A stretch of DNA of 64,000 nucleotides. Origin: Heterostelium multicystogenum. Taxonomy: Eukaryota > Evosea > Eumycetozoa > Acytosteliales > Acytosteliaceae. A program made the position numbers and the translations under genes. A model generated the notes under the pieces. That model saw nothing but the letters and a program-made list of their open reading frames with translations, ran no database searches and was not told where the DNA came from. This document shows positions 41,237-52,833 of this stretch, piece after piece; within the stretch, counting starts at the first letter, position 1; every line of letters begins with the position of its first letter. Location of the stretch: NCBI GenBank assembly GCA_003667245.1, contig RCNN01000023.1, positions 122,629 to 186,628 of the forward strand, written 5' to 3'.

Positions 41237-44212
41237 CTATTTTCTTTGATAAAAATACATATATCCAAACTCTTTGGGTGGTTCGACAGAGTGCTGAACT
41301 TGACGATCATTATACTTGATCCATTCACCATCCTTCTTTACATGACAAATATAGTGTCCAATGTGCACATTGCTTCCAAGATGTGAGATGAATCCCACCA
41401 ACTCATAATCTATTTAAAGTGGTAATAAAGATTAATATTTTAGATTAAAATGGATCTGTGAAAAATGTTTGAAACAAGTAACAATAGTTGAAATTATACA
41501 AAGGTGAGTGACATGATTGATTGTTACTAAATCTGGTGTGTGATGTGATTGGGTGTAAAAAATATTGGGTTGTAACTGGTTTTTGCAAAAAAACAATGTG
41601 ATTGTGGCTCGCTACTTACTTCCATTTCCATCATGAACTTTTTTAGTTAAATTATCGGAATTATTTGCAGCTGGTACATCTACAGCTGTAGCTGGAGATT
41701 CGCTCTGAGCCAAAAGCTGGTCAAGCTCATCCATGTGGCTGAGTAACCAATCAGCAGCTCTTTCAACGTTGTTATTTGTATTTTTGAGCGCAAGCTTTGA
41801 TTGTTTCTCATTGAAACCCATTGCCTCCAACATAACAAGATCATCTGCGCTAAAGGTCATTGTTGCAGATGATCCGCTTGGCTTGGCTGATGGTGCTGGG
41901 AGAGGGTCATCAATACCTGGATCGTCACCATGCTCCAATGCCCAGTTCATGGCAGCCTCAGCATCTGAGTTATTGGTGGCCAATACAGCTCTGGAAGCTC
42001 TATTCTTGGGGAATCCCATAGACACTAGCATTTCAACAAGTTCACTGTTAGGAACTGGGGCAGCAGATGAAGTGGATTCTTCTAGTAGCTCTTCTTCATT
42101 TGGTTTCTTTCCAGTACCTCTGAGATTAGAAATATCAAGGTAATCAGGTGCATCAATACAAACATCTATATGGTAATAAATTGTTAGATTTGAAACTTAA
42201 AAGAGATGAGCGATAATCTTACTCAATTTCTTTGGTACCCAATCATCGCCAATGACATATTTTCTTAAGTGGATGACCAAAACATCTGGGAAGCTAGCTA
42301 ATCTTGTTGAGCTTTTTGATTTGTAAATGTTAATTTCTTAAAGTAGTGTAAATTTACAAAGGATCGAACTTACTTGATTGAAAAGGTTTTACCACCAATA
42401 GCAGTACTCATGAAATCAGATACTTTATATGGCTCTGCAAAACTATCGAGACATGCCTGAAGTGGGACAATTGGTCTGATTTCTTCCTGTCCAGCAGGTG
42501 GTTTTCCACCATTGGAAGCAACTAACGATTCATAGATTTGAACTTCTTCCTTGTTGATGGCTGCCTCCATTGGGATAGCAAGTGACAATACATTCTCAAT
42601 TCTGTTTGTGTATTTTACTTTTCCACTTGAACCACATTCAATTCTCTCCTGGAGGATATAGGTGAAAGCTTTGGTTGGATCGTCGGAACGTATCCAGCTT
42701 GGACGTGTTTTCTCATTACGTTCAATCCATTGCAACATGAATTGGAAGAATTCCAAAGCGTCTTGTTGTTGATAGGTTGCGAAAATTGGGGAGTTTTTTC
42801 CAACTAAACTCTTGAAAATCTTTGGAGTAATACCAATTTGTGATGCTTTAGCTTGCTCTTGCTCATTCTTTGGTTGGTTGACTTCCTCTGGTTTTGCATA
42901 GTCCCCACTTTCCAATCCGTGGGCCAACTTTGACATTTGAATTTCAAAAGAAGCTGTTGGATCTTGAGTGATTTCCTTGAAGGAATGTTCTCTTTGACTG
43001 ATGTATCTATCCTTAAAGTGTTGGGTTGCAAACAACATCTGTAATACAGATGACATATAGCATCTATATAGAGACAAGAATATATCAATAGTCCTGTCAG
43101 TCAGCTTCCTTTTACCAAACAATAAATATTCATCCACTTACGTATTTCCTAGATTTTCGATACCAGTTTTTCCACGTCCAAATGCATTCTTTAGTTCTCT
43201 ACCTTTTTCAGAGAGTTTTCCGAATTCAAAGTTGAGGTTCTGATCCAATTCCAATTCAGCCATTGATTTTTCTGTTTTGTTCATTTGGAAGATGTTGATT
43301 CCAAAGTGTGCTAGATGCTCGGCAAGTTTAGGATCTGAAACCATTTCATCCTCTGGGTAGGAATATACATCTGCAGTTCCCTCTTTAGTGATGGTTCCAA
43401 GCTTGACAGAGAGTGGATACTTTGTTTTATCGTAGTGAGTTAAAGCATGACCATTTCCACCAGATCCATCGGCATAGCGACGACCACAACCAATATTACC
43501 ATCAGTCAAATTCAACCAAAGATTGGACTCTGAACGATCACAATTTGGCTCAGAACAACGCCATCCAGTTGGAGGGACACGAACTCCATTGTCCAACTGC
43601 TTTAAGTCGTTGGCAAACTTGGATGGAAAAACCTGCTCAGCTGACCAACCGACAATCTCCTCTTTACGTGACACTGAGTTAGCTTTGATGACGCTGTTGG
43701 CTGAGTCTCTAATAGCTGCAGGCAAGGAAGGATCAGTCAACTCAAAATGCTTGTCTGCTGGGTACAAATAGATAGAGTAACGCTCTTCATACTTGGGAGC
43801 GTCATCATCATTGAAACCACCTTCAACACCAATAGCAAGTTTCTTTGGGGGTGGTGGATTGGAGGTGTCGCCATCAGTCTTTGGTGAAGTAGGTAAAATC
43901 ACTTTACGAATATTCAAGTACAAAGAGTGTTTAGTCTTATTATAATTCAACTGGAGATAGGCTTTAGACACAGCAATGAAGCTATTCAAATCTACAAATA
44001 AACCATCATTCATATCCTGTTTTCGAAATCAAAACAAGCAAATTGATTCCAATTAATTCAGTTAGCATCTATTATATTGATCAAAGAATCATAAAGCCTT
44101 TATGTTCTAAACATACAGTTCTATCGAATGAATAGCTACATTCATCTTTCCAAACCAGTGAATTTGCATTTGCAATACGAGCTTGATGAGCATATTGATC
44201 AAGTTCACTCAT
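41237..44212 (-). CDS. ubpA: USP5/isopeptidase T deubiquitinase
   Basis: Starts at ATG 44212 (MSELDQYAHQARIANANS). The order is that of USP5. A variant and a canonical ZnF-UBP region come first (WRCSEPNCDRSESNLWLNL, NIGCGRRYADGSGGNGHAL). The Cys box GIENLGNT|CYMSSVLQ is split by an intron (about 43053-43140). A QQQDALEFFQFML block follows. Two UBA domains (EMLVSMGFPKNRASRAVLAT and LVMLEAMGFNEKQSKLAL) lie within the catalytic domain, and the His box is HLGSNVHIGHYICHVKKDG ... FGYMYFYQRK, ending with TAG at 41237-41239. USP5 disassembles free polyubiquitin chains, binding the free C-terminus through ZnF-UBP. D. discoideum UbpA is the known orthologue. There are at least five introns. The long exons read without frame slips. 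Confidence 0.96.
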
Positions 44213-44589
44213 ATTTACTAGAATCTATTTACAACTATATGTATATCTATCTATCTTAATTATAACAATAACAAAAACAATAATAATAATAATTTAAAAT
44301 AGTTTAATTAAACGTCAAGTTCACCACACCACCCAACCATCCCCATTCCATTTGATTTGATTTCCAAAAAACAAAAAACAAAATAATTCATCAAAAAATT
44401 GGAAATTTAGTGTGAAATCAACTGGAATGGATTGTAGATTCACAGAGGCATCTGTGTGAGTCATTTAGGGAAGTGTCACGATACTGCACTGGTTGGCAAA
44501 TACCAGATAGATCGTGTTTGATTAGTCTTCATGTGCGCATTGAGATGAAGTTGATTATTCTAGTTCAATGATCAACTTTATTATCAAAT
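44213..44589. other. intergenic
   Basis: About 375 bp between the USP5 start and the stop of the acyltransferase gene, both on the minus strand. AATAAT and AAACAAAAA runs; no gene. Confidence 0.6.
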
Positions 44590-45774
44590 CTAGAAATAGC
44601 CAAAAAAGTTCAGTACTGCGCTTACTGCAATGATAAGACCTGAAATGAAGATCACTGAATGACTGAATTGTGGACCAGATTTCATTGGCTCGAAATCTTT
44701 TGGTGGGTCGACCAATGCTGCATGCATCTTTTCTCTTGTTTTCTCTAACAATGAATCGATAGTATCGCCTTCTTCAATGGCAAATGGTTCTAAATATCTG
44801 ACACTAGTTATTTTCTTGTAAGAACAAGTCTATGGAATAATAATAATAATTGTTCATTCGGTATACTTACTAGACTTTTCCATTGTTTGGCAATAGGTTG
44901 CTATTTGGCCATACTTCGTGGTTACCAAATAGACAGACTGGGGCAATCAATGCCTTGGATTGCATGGCCATGTGGAATGGTCCTTTCTTGAATGGCTGCA
45001 AGATTCCGTCGGACGATCTTGTTCCTTCGGGACTGATGACAACGCACAGTTTTTTCTCTTTAACGTCGGCTGCAGCAGCGTTGATTGATTCGAATGCAGA
45101 CTGACGCTTCTTACGGTTGATTGGAATGTGTCCAATGATGTATGTCAATGCAAAGATGAATGGGACAAAGTAAAGCAGCTCCTTCTTATAAATGAAACGT
45201 GTGGTGATGGGAGTCGATGCCATCAGCACGATTGGGTCGATGTTTGAAGCATGGCTGTACATCAGAATGGTTGATTTCGCGTCGCACTGTTTCGCATAGT
45301 GGCTGTTCTGCACTTCATATTCGACATTGACAATCCAAAGGATGACCTTTGCCCAAACTCTACTTAAGTGATCCAATGGATCTGTGTATCTCTTTACGCC
45401 AGCCGCCTTCAAAATGTATCTTAATATAATAGTGAGTGGGAGAATCGCCCACATGAATGCTATTGATGAGATGGACACAAGTTAGAATATGAGCCAATCA
45501 ATTTAAGGAACAAAGCAAACCACATCAATCACTCAATCACTTAATCACTCAATCACAACCATCAAACAAACAATGAATCAATAGGGATCAACTTACCAGT
45601 GATAAGGATAGCCCATGTGAAACCAATGATTCCTCTGAATGCTTTCATTGGAAAGCTATCAGTACGCTTTTTATAGACGGCTTGCTTCTTGGTATTGCTA
45701 TTTCTGTTGCTTTCGTCGACGTCATTCTCCGCACCAGTTGTTGTTACTTTTCTCTTTGTAACACTACTATCCAT
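44590..45774 (-). CDS. 1-acyl-sn-glycerol-3-phosphate acyltransferase (PlsC/LPAAT family)
   Basis: Starts at 45774 (MDSSVTKRKVTTTG). Exon 1 ends at 45597, the intron is 45460-45596, and the second exon begins with AFMWAILPLTIILRYIL, a membrane segment. The acyltransferase motif I is SHASNIDPIVL (H-x4-D catalytic dyad). Further motifs are FIYKKELLYFVPF, IPINRKK and PEGTRSSDGILQPFKKG (motif III, EGTRS), and VCLFGNHEVWP. The last exon (from about 44830 down) gives SVRYLEPFAIEEGD and a C-terminal membrane segment (VIFISGLIIAVSAVL), ending with TAG at 44590. The enzyme adds an acyl chain to lysophosphatidic acid, giving phosphatidic acid, in the ER membrane. The donor of the last intron (AAA|GTCTAG) is not a good consensus, so that junction is tentative. 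Confidence 0.92.
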
Positions 45775-47152
45775 TTTTAGCTAGTATATGGTATATGCAG
45801 CGTGTCTATATGTGTGTGTGTGTTATTACTTTTAAAACAAATAATTGTTGCAATAAAAAAAGGGTTCGTTACAAATAAAACAAAAAAATCAGCACCCTAC
45901 CAACTCATTGCACTAGTTTTTTATGATACTACATAAGCATTAGACCAAAGGAAAAACATAAACCCCTACATTTTATACACTAATACAATGATAATTCGGA
46001 AGAATTTTTCAATTATCAAAAATTGAATAAAATTGAATTAATTTTTATTCTGATATTTTAAAATAAAAAAATCGTCATTTAAATGAATATATATTTTATA
46101 CTTGTAATTTACAATTGTCATATAACTTTATACATATTTATATATATATGTAATGTTTTAATTAATTAATTAATTAATTAATTAATTAATTTTATTTACT
46201 ATATTAATAGATCTATTATGATTTTATTTGAATAGATACAGGGTTGTAAATAAACAAAAAAAAACAACCAACAAATACATTCAGATAAATATACATTCGT
46301 TCATTTATCAACTAAACTATCAACATATCTAATATTTATTTATATTGGGGTAAATAGTATTATACAATACAAAATTTTAATTAAGAAGATGTTAATATTG
46401 TTCGTATTCTAAAAATACTAATTCGTTGCATAATTTTTGGTTTTTCTTTGCTTTTTCTTGAAAAAGATATATGAGTGTTGAAATCAATATCTTATCAACC
46501 AACTATTCAATTTCAACAACAACAAACACCACACCAAATTATCTTACCACTTAACTTGTCACAATAACAATAACAACAACAACATTTAATAATGAAAAGC
46601 ATCAACTGTTCAATCTTTTCAAAATTATTGATCATGGTAGACATTGGAGTGTTGTACAATGAACATCATACATATATGCCGAGTATAAGAGTTAATTTTT
46701 GATATCCGCTTGTTGCGCGAACAGTTGCCGAGATACTTGTACTTCTAGCTTAAAGGGGTGATAAGACAGCAAGTTCGAGTCATCCAGTAAATTACTATTA
46801 ACTTTCATAGATTATAATACAGGTGCACTAAAATGATTAGGATGAGCTATTTTATCACTGAACCTGTGATACTAATGTAGATATTTCGTTTCTAACTATG
46901 GTTCAACTGTGAGATAATGGTTTTCAAATCTATTCGGGTACTGATGTTCCCAATATCCCAGTGAAATTCATGTATTCAAGGATTAGTAAAATGAGCGGTG
47001 GAGTTCAATTGAACTTGTTGTAATCAATAAATGATAAATGGGAATTTAAATAAAAAATTGGATGGGATTTGATGTTAATAAATTCTATCAAGACAATAGG
47101 ATCATTTAATTCAATAGTTTCCAAAAGCTGGAAATAAACAAATTATAATTCC
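45775..47152. other. divergent intergenic region, about 1.4 kb
   Basis: Between the acyltransferase (minus) and alpha-mannosidase (plus). Contains a TTAA tandem repeat (about 46158-46192), CAA units and a GC-richer segment at about 46700-46790. No gene supported. Confidence 0.55.
46158..46192. repeat. TTAA tandem repeat
   Basis: About eight units of AATT/TTAA in a row. It is a self-complementary simple repeat that could extrude as a cruciform; no gene is involved. Confidence 0.9.
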
Positions 47153-50100
47153 ATGAAGTTAGCTAGAATTCTTTTTTGTTTTTCTTTATATATTATTTCA
47201 TGTCTCTCAGATCAAGTAACAAGTAATTTTGGTTCAAATGGTGGGATCGCTAGTCCAATAGCTTTCAATTTCACAGGTACTGGAACCCCTAGTTATGTGA
47301 ACCCACCTCAACCCACACCATCCATTGTAACAAATGCTCCAACATATAATAAATTTAATTATACACTTAATCCACTTTTCTACAGAGATAACATTAGGTA
47401 TAATATCCATTTTATTTGTCATACCCACTTGGACGCTGGATGGATAAGAACCATTAATGTAAGTTTGTTCTTTGGAATTCTTTTATCCTATGATATTAAC
47501 TCTTACTTCAGCAATACTATAACATCAATGTTAAAAGTATTCTTTCCTGGAATAACTAGACAACTCAAACTGGATCCTAAAAAGAAATTTGTTTGGGCTG
47601 AAATGTTTGTAGACTTCAATACTTGTACTTGTGATATTGTTATTAATTCAACTTTACACTAGTGGATATCTTGAAAAATATTGGACAACCAATGCCAATG
47701 AATACTTCAAATCTGACTTTAGTGATTTGGTATATCAAGGTAGAATCGAATTTGTTGGAGGCGGTTGGGTCCAAGCAGATGAAGGATGTTCTACTGCAGA
47801 AGGTTACCTTTTGAACATTGAAACTGGTTATAAATTTATTGCAGAAACTTTTGGTGAAAAATTCCTTCCAAAAACGTAAGTAGTATTTAGACTATTGGTA
47901 ATAATACAACATTGTCACTAAAATCAAGGATAGTGCTTGGCAAATAGATCCATTTGGGTACACTACAAAAGGAGCAATTCTGGAGGCATTAAGTAATAGT
48001 AAGAATCTTGTTTTGCACAGGATCGATGAAAGGCTTAGAGAAAGTTTAAAGATGAATCGAGATATCAATTTTTTGTGGAGACCCAATGGAAGGGAGAATT
48101 CAGAGGTTTTTGTTACTGTGTTGCAAGATAGTTATACATGGCCACCTACGTCATTCCACCACTTGACTCAACTGGTTTCATTGATGGAAATACATTGATG
48201 AATGAATGTCTCAGGATGATAGAAAGTAAAATTCGTTACTCAAAAACCAATAATATTCTAATGATTGTTGGAGGAGACTTTACCTTTACAAATCCAGATG
48301 CTTCTTTTCCTAACATTGACAGAATGATAAGTAGGTTGTTTTAAGATATTCATTTTAATTAGGATACTTATTTTTCATATTATTAGACACTCTTAATAAT
48401 GATCCAAATCTATCTAAGAAGTTTAAAGCTCAATACAGTACAATGGAAGACTATAATCGAGAATGTAAAAAATTCATCATCGACAACAAAATCAATATTA
48501 AATCACTTACTACACAAGATCTTATGCAATACTTCCAATTGGATGGATCTTATTGGGTTGTATGTAATATTTAGAATTTAAAAATTAATATAAATATTAA
48601 TCTTTTTTATAATCTAAGGGATACTATACAACTAAACCAAACTTAAAAAAGGAAATTAGCTCCACCATTAGGAATACTCTCAAAACAGTTACTTTCAATT
48701 CATTATATTCGAAATATTCAGACAATAGCCAAATATTGAATGACGCCATTAAAGTATGTATACATTATACATCAAACTAATTCCATTTCTACTAATTAAT
48801 TTGTTTATTTATTCATAAAAGAATACTTCATTTTTGTTACATCATGATACTTTGCCTGGAACCTGTACTACAGAAGTAGTCCTAGATACAGAGAGAAGAA
48901 TTTATTTTGCTAATAATCAAACTCAATTAATTATGAAGGACTTTGTTGCCAAATCCACAGGCGAACCTCTAGTACAACCAGTCAATGATGATTTTTTTTG
49001 TCCATAATATTTTTAATACCCAACTAAGAAGATTCTTTTTACTTAATCCAAATACGTGGGATAAATCATCAGTGGTAACTCTTAAAGTGAGGTCAGACTA
49101 TAGACCATACTGTCCATTAGCGATATTTGAAGGCGGAAAACAGTTGTTTGTAGATTGTATGTATATTAATAATGGTAGCTATTATGAACTGGAGTTCTAT
49201 ACCAAATTAAAACCATTATCGATAAAAACTATGTATTTACAATCACTTACGAGTGCATCACAATTTTCTCAATATAAACGTTATCAATCCGGACTATTAT
49301 ATGGTAAGTGGATATCAATACCATCTATTGTTGTAAATCTATTGTTCAATATCTAATGTCTATTACATTTTAGGATTAGGAACTGCACAATTCAATGTCA
49401 TTCTCGATCCGAAAACCAACATGTTGAGTGAGATTGAATTGAAAAATCTTAAAAAGAAAGTTATCATCAAACAAAAGGTATTTATGTGCACATTCCGATT
49501 TCAGAAACTCAGGATTGATCCATTGAATGCTAACATAATTGGCTCTAGATTGTGACATATCCAGGATCCTTTAACAATGGCGCATATATCTTTAAACCAT
49601 GGGGACCTGCCATTGAATCTTCATTAACAGACAGACCGATAACTTTTTTGATAGGAAGACTTTCGGTTATTTATTATTCCAACTATCGTGATGGAGATTA
49701 TAGCACTAAATTCTATACCACAGGTGACCAATACTTTGACACCAACATCGACTTTAATTATGGAGTTCATTTACTCAATGACAGCGACAGATGCATTAGG
49801 TTTGAGACCAGTATTAACAACACTGCTCTCTATTCTGATGATGGTTTTCAATATAAAGAGAGACCCATCACAAACAATTCATTTACGAACGATCCTCAAT
49901 TTTTTTACTATCCATCTGTAACTTCATCTGCAATCTTTGATGACAATATTGGATTTGTGGTAAATATATTCTACTAACTTTCTAAAAGGAACCTGTTTCT
50001 AATTATAATAACTAAAGTGCTACAGCGATAGAAGTAAAGGAGCTGGTGGATTCAATAAAGGAATGATGGAAATGGCCTTACATAGGACTTCGGACAATGA

Positions 50101-50733
50101 CGATGGTAAAGGTTTAGGAGAACCACCAATCGACGAAAGTATAGCCAATATCATACACCGATGCCGATTTGATAACAAGAATGATATTTTCTCTAATTAC
50201 TGGAAAAATTCCCGCGACTTCTTGGATCCGTTTGATGTGTATATGACCTTTAGTTACTCTCAAGCACCTTATATTAAGGATTGGTGGCATCAAACTTTAT
50301 ACCAACACCACAGCCTTTTCAAATGCTATACTTCAAAAGGTTAAACTACAACACCTTTAGGATCACTATCCACAACTCGGCACCCATTACCAATCCCTAC
50401 GTATGTCAAATTGACTTAACCTATATGTTCCTAGACAGTAAAATAATTCAATTGAGGGAGGTTTATCTAGGTGGCTATGGAGGTATGTTGCAAATTGACT
50501 TCAACTATATAATCACACATCTTTAACTTCGGTAATTTAAATCTACAGATTATAGCGATCGTGGCACATTATGCACTTTGATGAGTTGTGAACCAGAGTA
50601 CTCTATAAAAAGTGCTCCTTTGCTCACAGGACCCAAATACCCATTAAATACAACAATCAATAATAACAATATAAGTGTTTGTCCAGGAGAAATTAAGACA
50701 TTCATGATTGCTGTTCAATTTAATAATAAATAA
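47153..50733 (+). CDS. lysosomal-type alpha-mannosidase (GH38)
   Basis: Starts at ATG 47153 with a signal peptide (MKLARILFCFSLYIISCLSDQ). The zinc site CHTHLDAGWIRT corresponds to H-x-D-x-G-W of GH38 (usually HTHDDVGW). EFVGGGWVQADEGCS and the nucleophile region AWQIDPFGYT follow, then WRPNGR and QDSYTWPP. Downstream segments (FFLLNPNTWDKSSVVTL, FSQYKRYQSGLLYG, FETSINNTALYSDDGFQYKERP, MMEMALHRTSDNDDGKGLGEPP, then PGEIKTFMIAVQFNN before the stop) match the C-terminal beta domains of lysosomal and secreted alpha-mannosidases. The enzyme removes terminal alpha-mannose from N-glycans in lysosomes or outside the cell; dictyostelids have several paralogues and secrete such enzymes in development. 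The gene has many short introns. Frame relations between exons look consistent, though I have not resolved all of them. Confidence 0.92.
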
Positions 50734-51327
50734 ATAATGCCAACATAAATATAGAAATAAATAATATAAATATCTGATACACCTTAACAGATAGTATAAA
50801 AATAGAACATTCAATTTTGGAAATGATTTTCGCCTAATTGTTTTTAAAGAATAATTTTTGATGCATCTGGACTTTTAAAAAAACAGTAAAAAAAATGAAA
50901 TTACTGATTGGTTTTTGATTTAAATGCAAATAGTTTTAAATAAAATAAATAATCAGATTAGATTAAACTAACCTCAAAGTTAATTATTTTATTTAAATCT
51001 ACCTATTTATTATTAATAAATAATACAATTTAAATTTGTATTGTTAGATATAGGTACCTATATATCTATCTTATATATTCAAATTATATTTGTAGAAAGA
51101 AGTAGTTAGTTGATTTATTATTTGTATGGCAAAAGAAAACGGGGTTAACTTTACAAAACATATAAAATTTTCACACAAAAACATCAGAATCAGCAAATAT
51201 TATTGATAACACAATCAATCAATCAATCAAATATCATTCATATATTATTTACTATTTTTATATATCTCAGCTCAAAGATATATAGTTAGTGTTTTATTTA
51301 TATAGAATAATAGTCGTTTAGTTAGTT
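50734..51327. other. intergenic, probable KCTD9 promoter
   Basis: About 590 bp, very AT-rich, with AATC repeats near 51217-51228. No gene. It must hold the promoter of the downstream plus-strand gene. Confidence 0.55.
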
Positions 51328-52619
51328 ATGAGTGAAGTTAATAGCATAGCAGTAACAGTAACAGTGCAGCTAGCAGTCTCGCCAGTAGGAAACGAGTTAC
51401 TGTGTTCCCAAATGGAAAGAGAATTGGTGGAAAGGCGATTAGTATTCCAAAAAGTGGAGCGAATTCCTCAAGATAGTTTCTAAGAAGCTGCTGCTGCCTG
51501 TCACAAGAATCTATAATGAAGATGGTGGCGAGATAGACGAGATCGACTTGTTGGTGCCTAAAGAAGTGCTGTTTGCGTCATGTGGAGAATCATTCATTAC
51601 ACCTGGCTTGTCTATGGCAAATTGGCGGTGTCAACGGCGGTGTCAGCAACAACAACAATACGTCACCACTTCCTCCATTCATATATGAGCAACAGCCACA
51701 GACCATCGGTGTCAGAAGCAGATCTACAACTTTAGAGTACGATGGATCCGATTGGGTCACACTGAATGTTGGTGGACGTATATTTTCGACAACACGTTCC
51801 ACTCTTCTCAAAGATAAAGACAGCATGCTGGCAAAGATGTTTGGCGAAAACTGGGATTCGACTCGTGATGTCAGTGGCAACTATCTGATCGATCGTTCAC
51901 CAGAGTACTTTGCCCCAATTATCAATTTTTTGCGATGTGGAAATCTTATTATCGATGATGGTGTCAACATTGAGGGTGTCTACTTGGAAGCACGCTTCTT
52001 CAACATTACAGGAATGCTCGACAAACTCTCGGCCATGGTCGAGAGAAAGATGCAAACAGATGTATTCACAAGAAAAGATGTCATCTCCATTCTACTGACG
52101 TCGTCATCCAACTCTAGTCTCCGTTGTCAGGGACTTAATCTCTCGGGAGTCGATCTCTCCAAACTTGACCTCCGTAACATCAACTTTAAAATGACAAACT
52201 TCCGTGAAACAAACCTCTCCAAATGCAACTTGGACAATGCACTATTACAGGAAGCAGATCTCTCCTATGCTAACCTCTGTGGCGCATCGCTGCGAGGTGC
52301 CAATCTCTCAGGTGCCAATCTGGAGCACTGTATATTGAAAGGAACCAATTTCGAAGATAGAGGTGGACAAAGAGCAACATTGGAGAGCTGCAATTTCAAG
52401 AATGCAATTTTAGAGGAAGCAAACTTCAGTGGCGCCAATCTTAGAGTAGCCAACTTTAAGGGTGCCAATTTAGAGAACTGTAATTTCCGTGGTGCTGATC
52501 TTGCCGGTGCCAATCTTGAAGATACCAATCTAAGAGGTGCTAATCTTCACAAAGCAAATTTAATAGGTGTAAATTTAAGAGGTGCAAATTTTGATATTAG
52601 AACTGTCAGCTCCAGGTAG
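51328..52619 (+). CDS. KCTD9 homologue (KHA-like, BTB/T1 and pentapeptide repeats)
   Basis: Starts at ATG 51328 (MSEVNS). The N-terminus reads RKRVTVFPNGKRIGGKAISI and LLLPVTRIYNEDGGEIDEID, matching the KHA/doublecortin-like N-terminus of human KCTD9 (RRVTLFLNG...GKVVAV). The BTB/T1 domain is DWVTLNVGGRIFSTTRSTLL ... YLIDRSPEYFAPIINFLRCG. The C-terminal half is a pentapeptide-repeat beta-helix (A(N/D)LxG units: GANLSGANLEHC, GANLENCNFRGADLAGANLE). KCTD proteins are often cullin-3 adaptors for ubiquitination. There is no intron, but the frame must be bridged at three points: near 51345, at about 51464 (AATT where AATTT fits) and at about 51615-51625 (AAA). All are single-base slips at short homopolymers; the region from about 51690 on is uninterrupted. 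Confidence 0.92.
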
Positions 52620-52833
52620 TCAAAGTGGACGACTCTTATTATAATTATTATTTCCAACAATGTAATATTATTTGTACAAATTAAAAGTAGCATACATCAT
52701 TCATGCATTATTTATTTCACACTTGGCTTTAATAATAAAGCTCAAAACATCCAATCACTAACTTTATTTGGATGATGATTAAATACGATAAACTTCGCTA
52801 AATAATGTATTATATTAAATGGACTTGTTTTAT

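Noticed and set aside
41005..41331. 108-codon minus frame as a separate gene
   Set aside because: Its upper part is the USP5 C-terminus in another phase; the rest lies in the USP5 3' region and has no similarity to known families.
41733..42143. Plus-strand 136-codon frame
   Set aside because: Antisense to the USP5 UBA domains, which are clearly coding on the minus strand.
46730..46785. Possible tRNA (GTTCGAGTC box)
   Set aside because: The sequence around the box cannot form a T stem, and no acceptor or anticodon arm fits.
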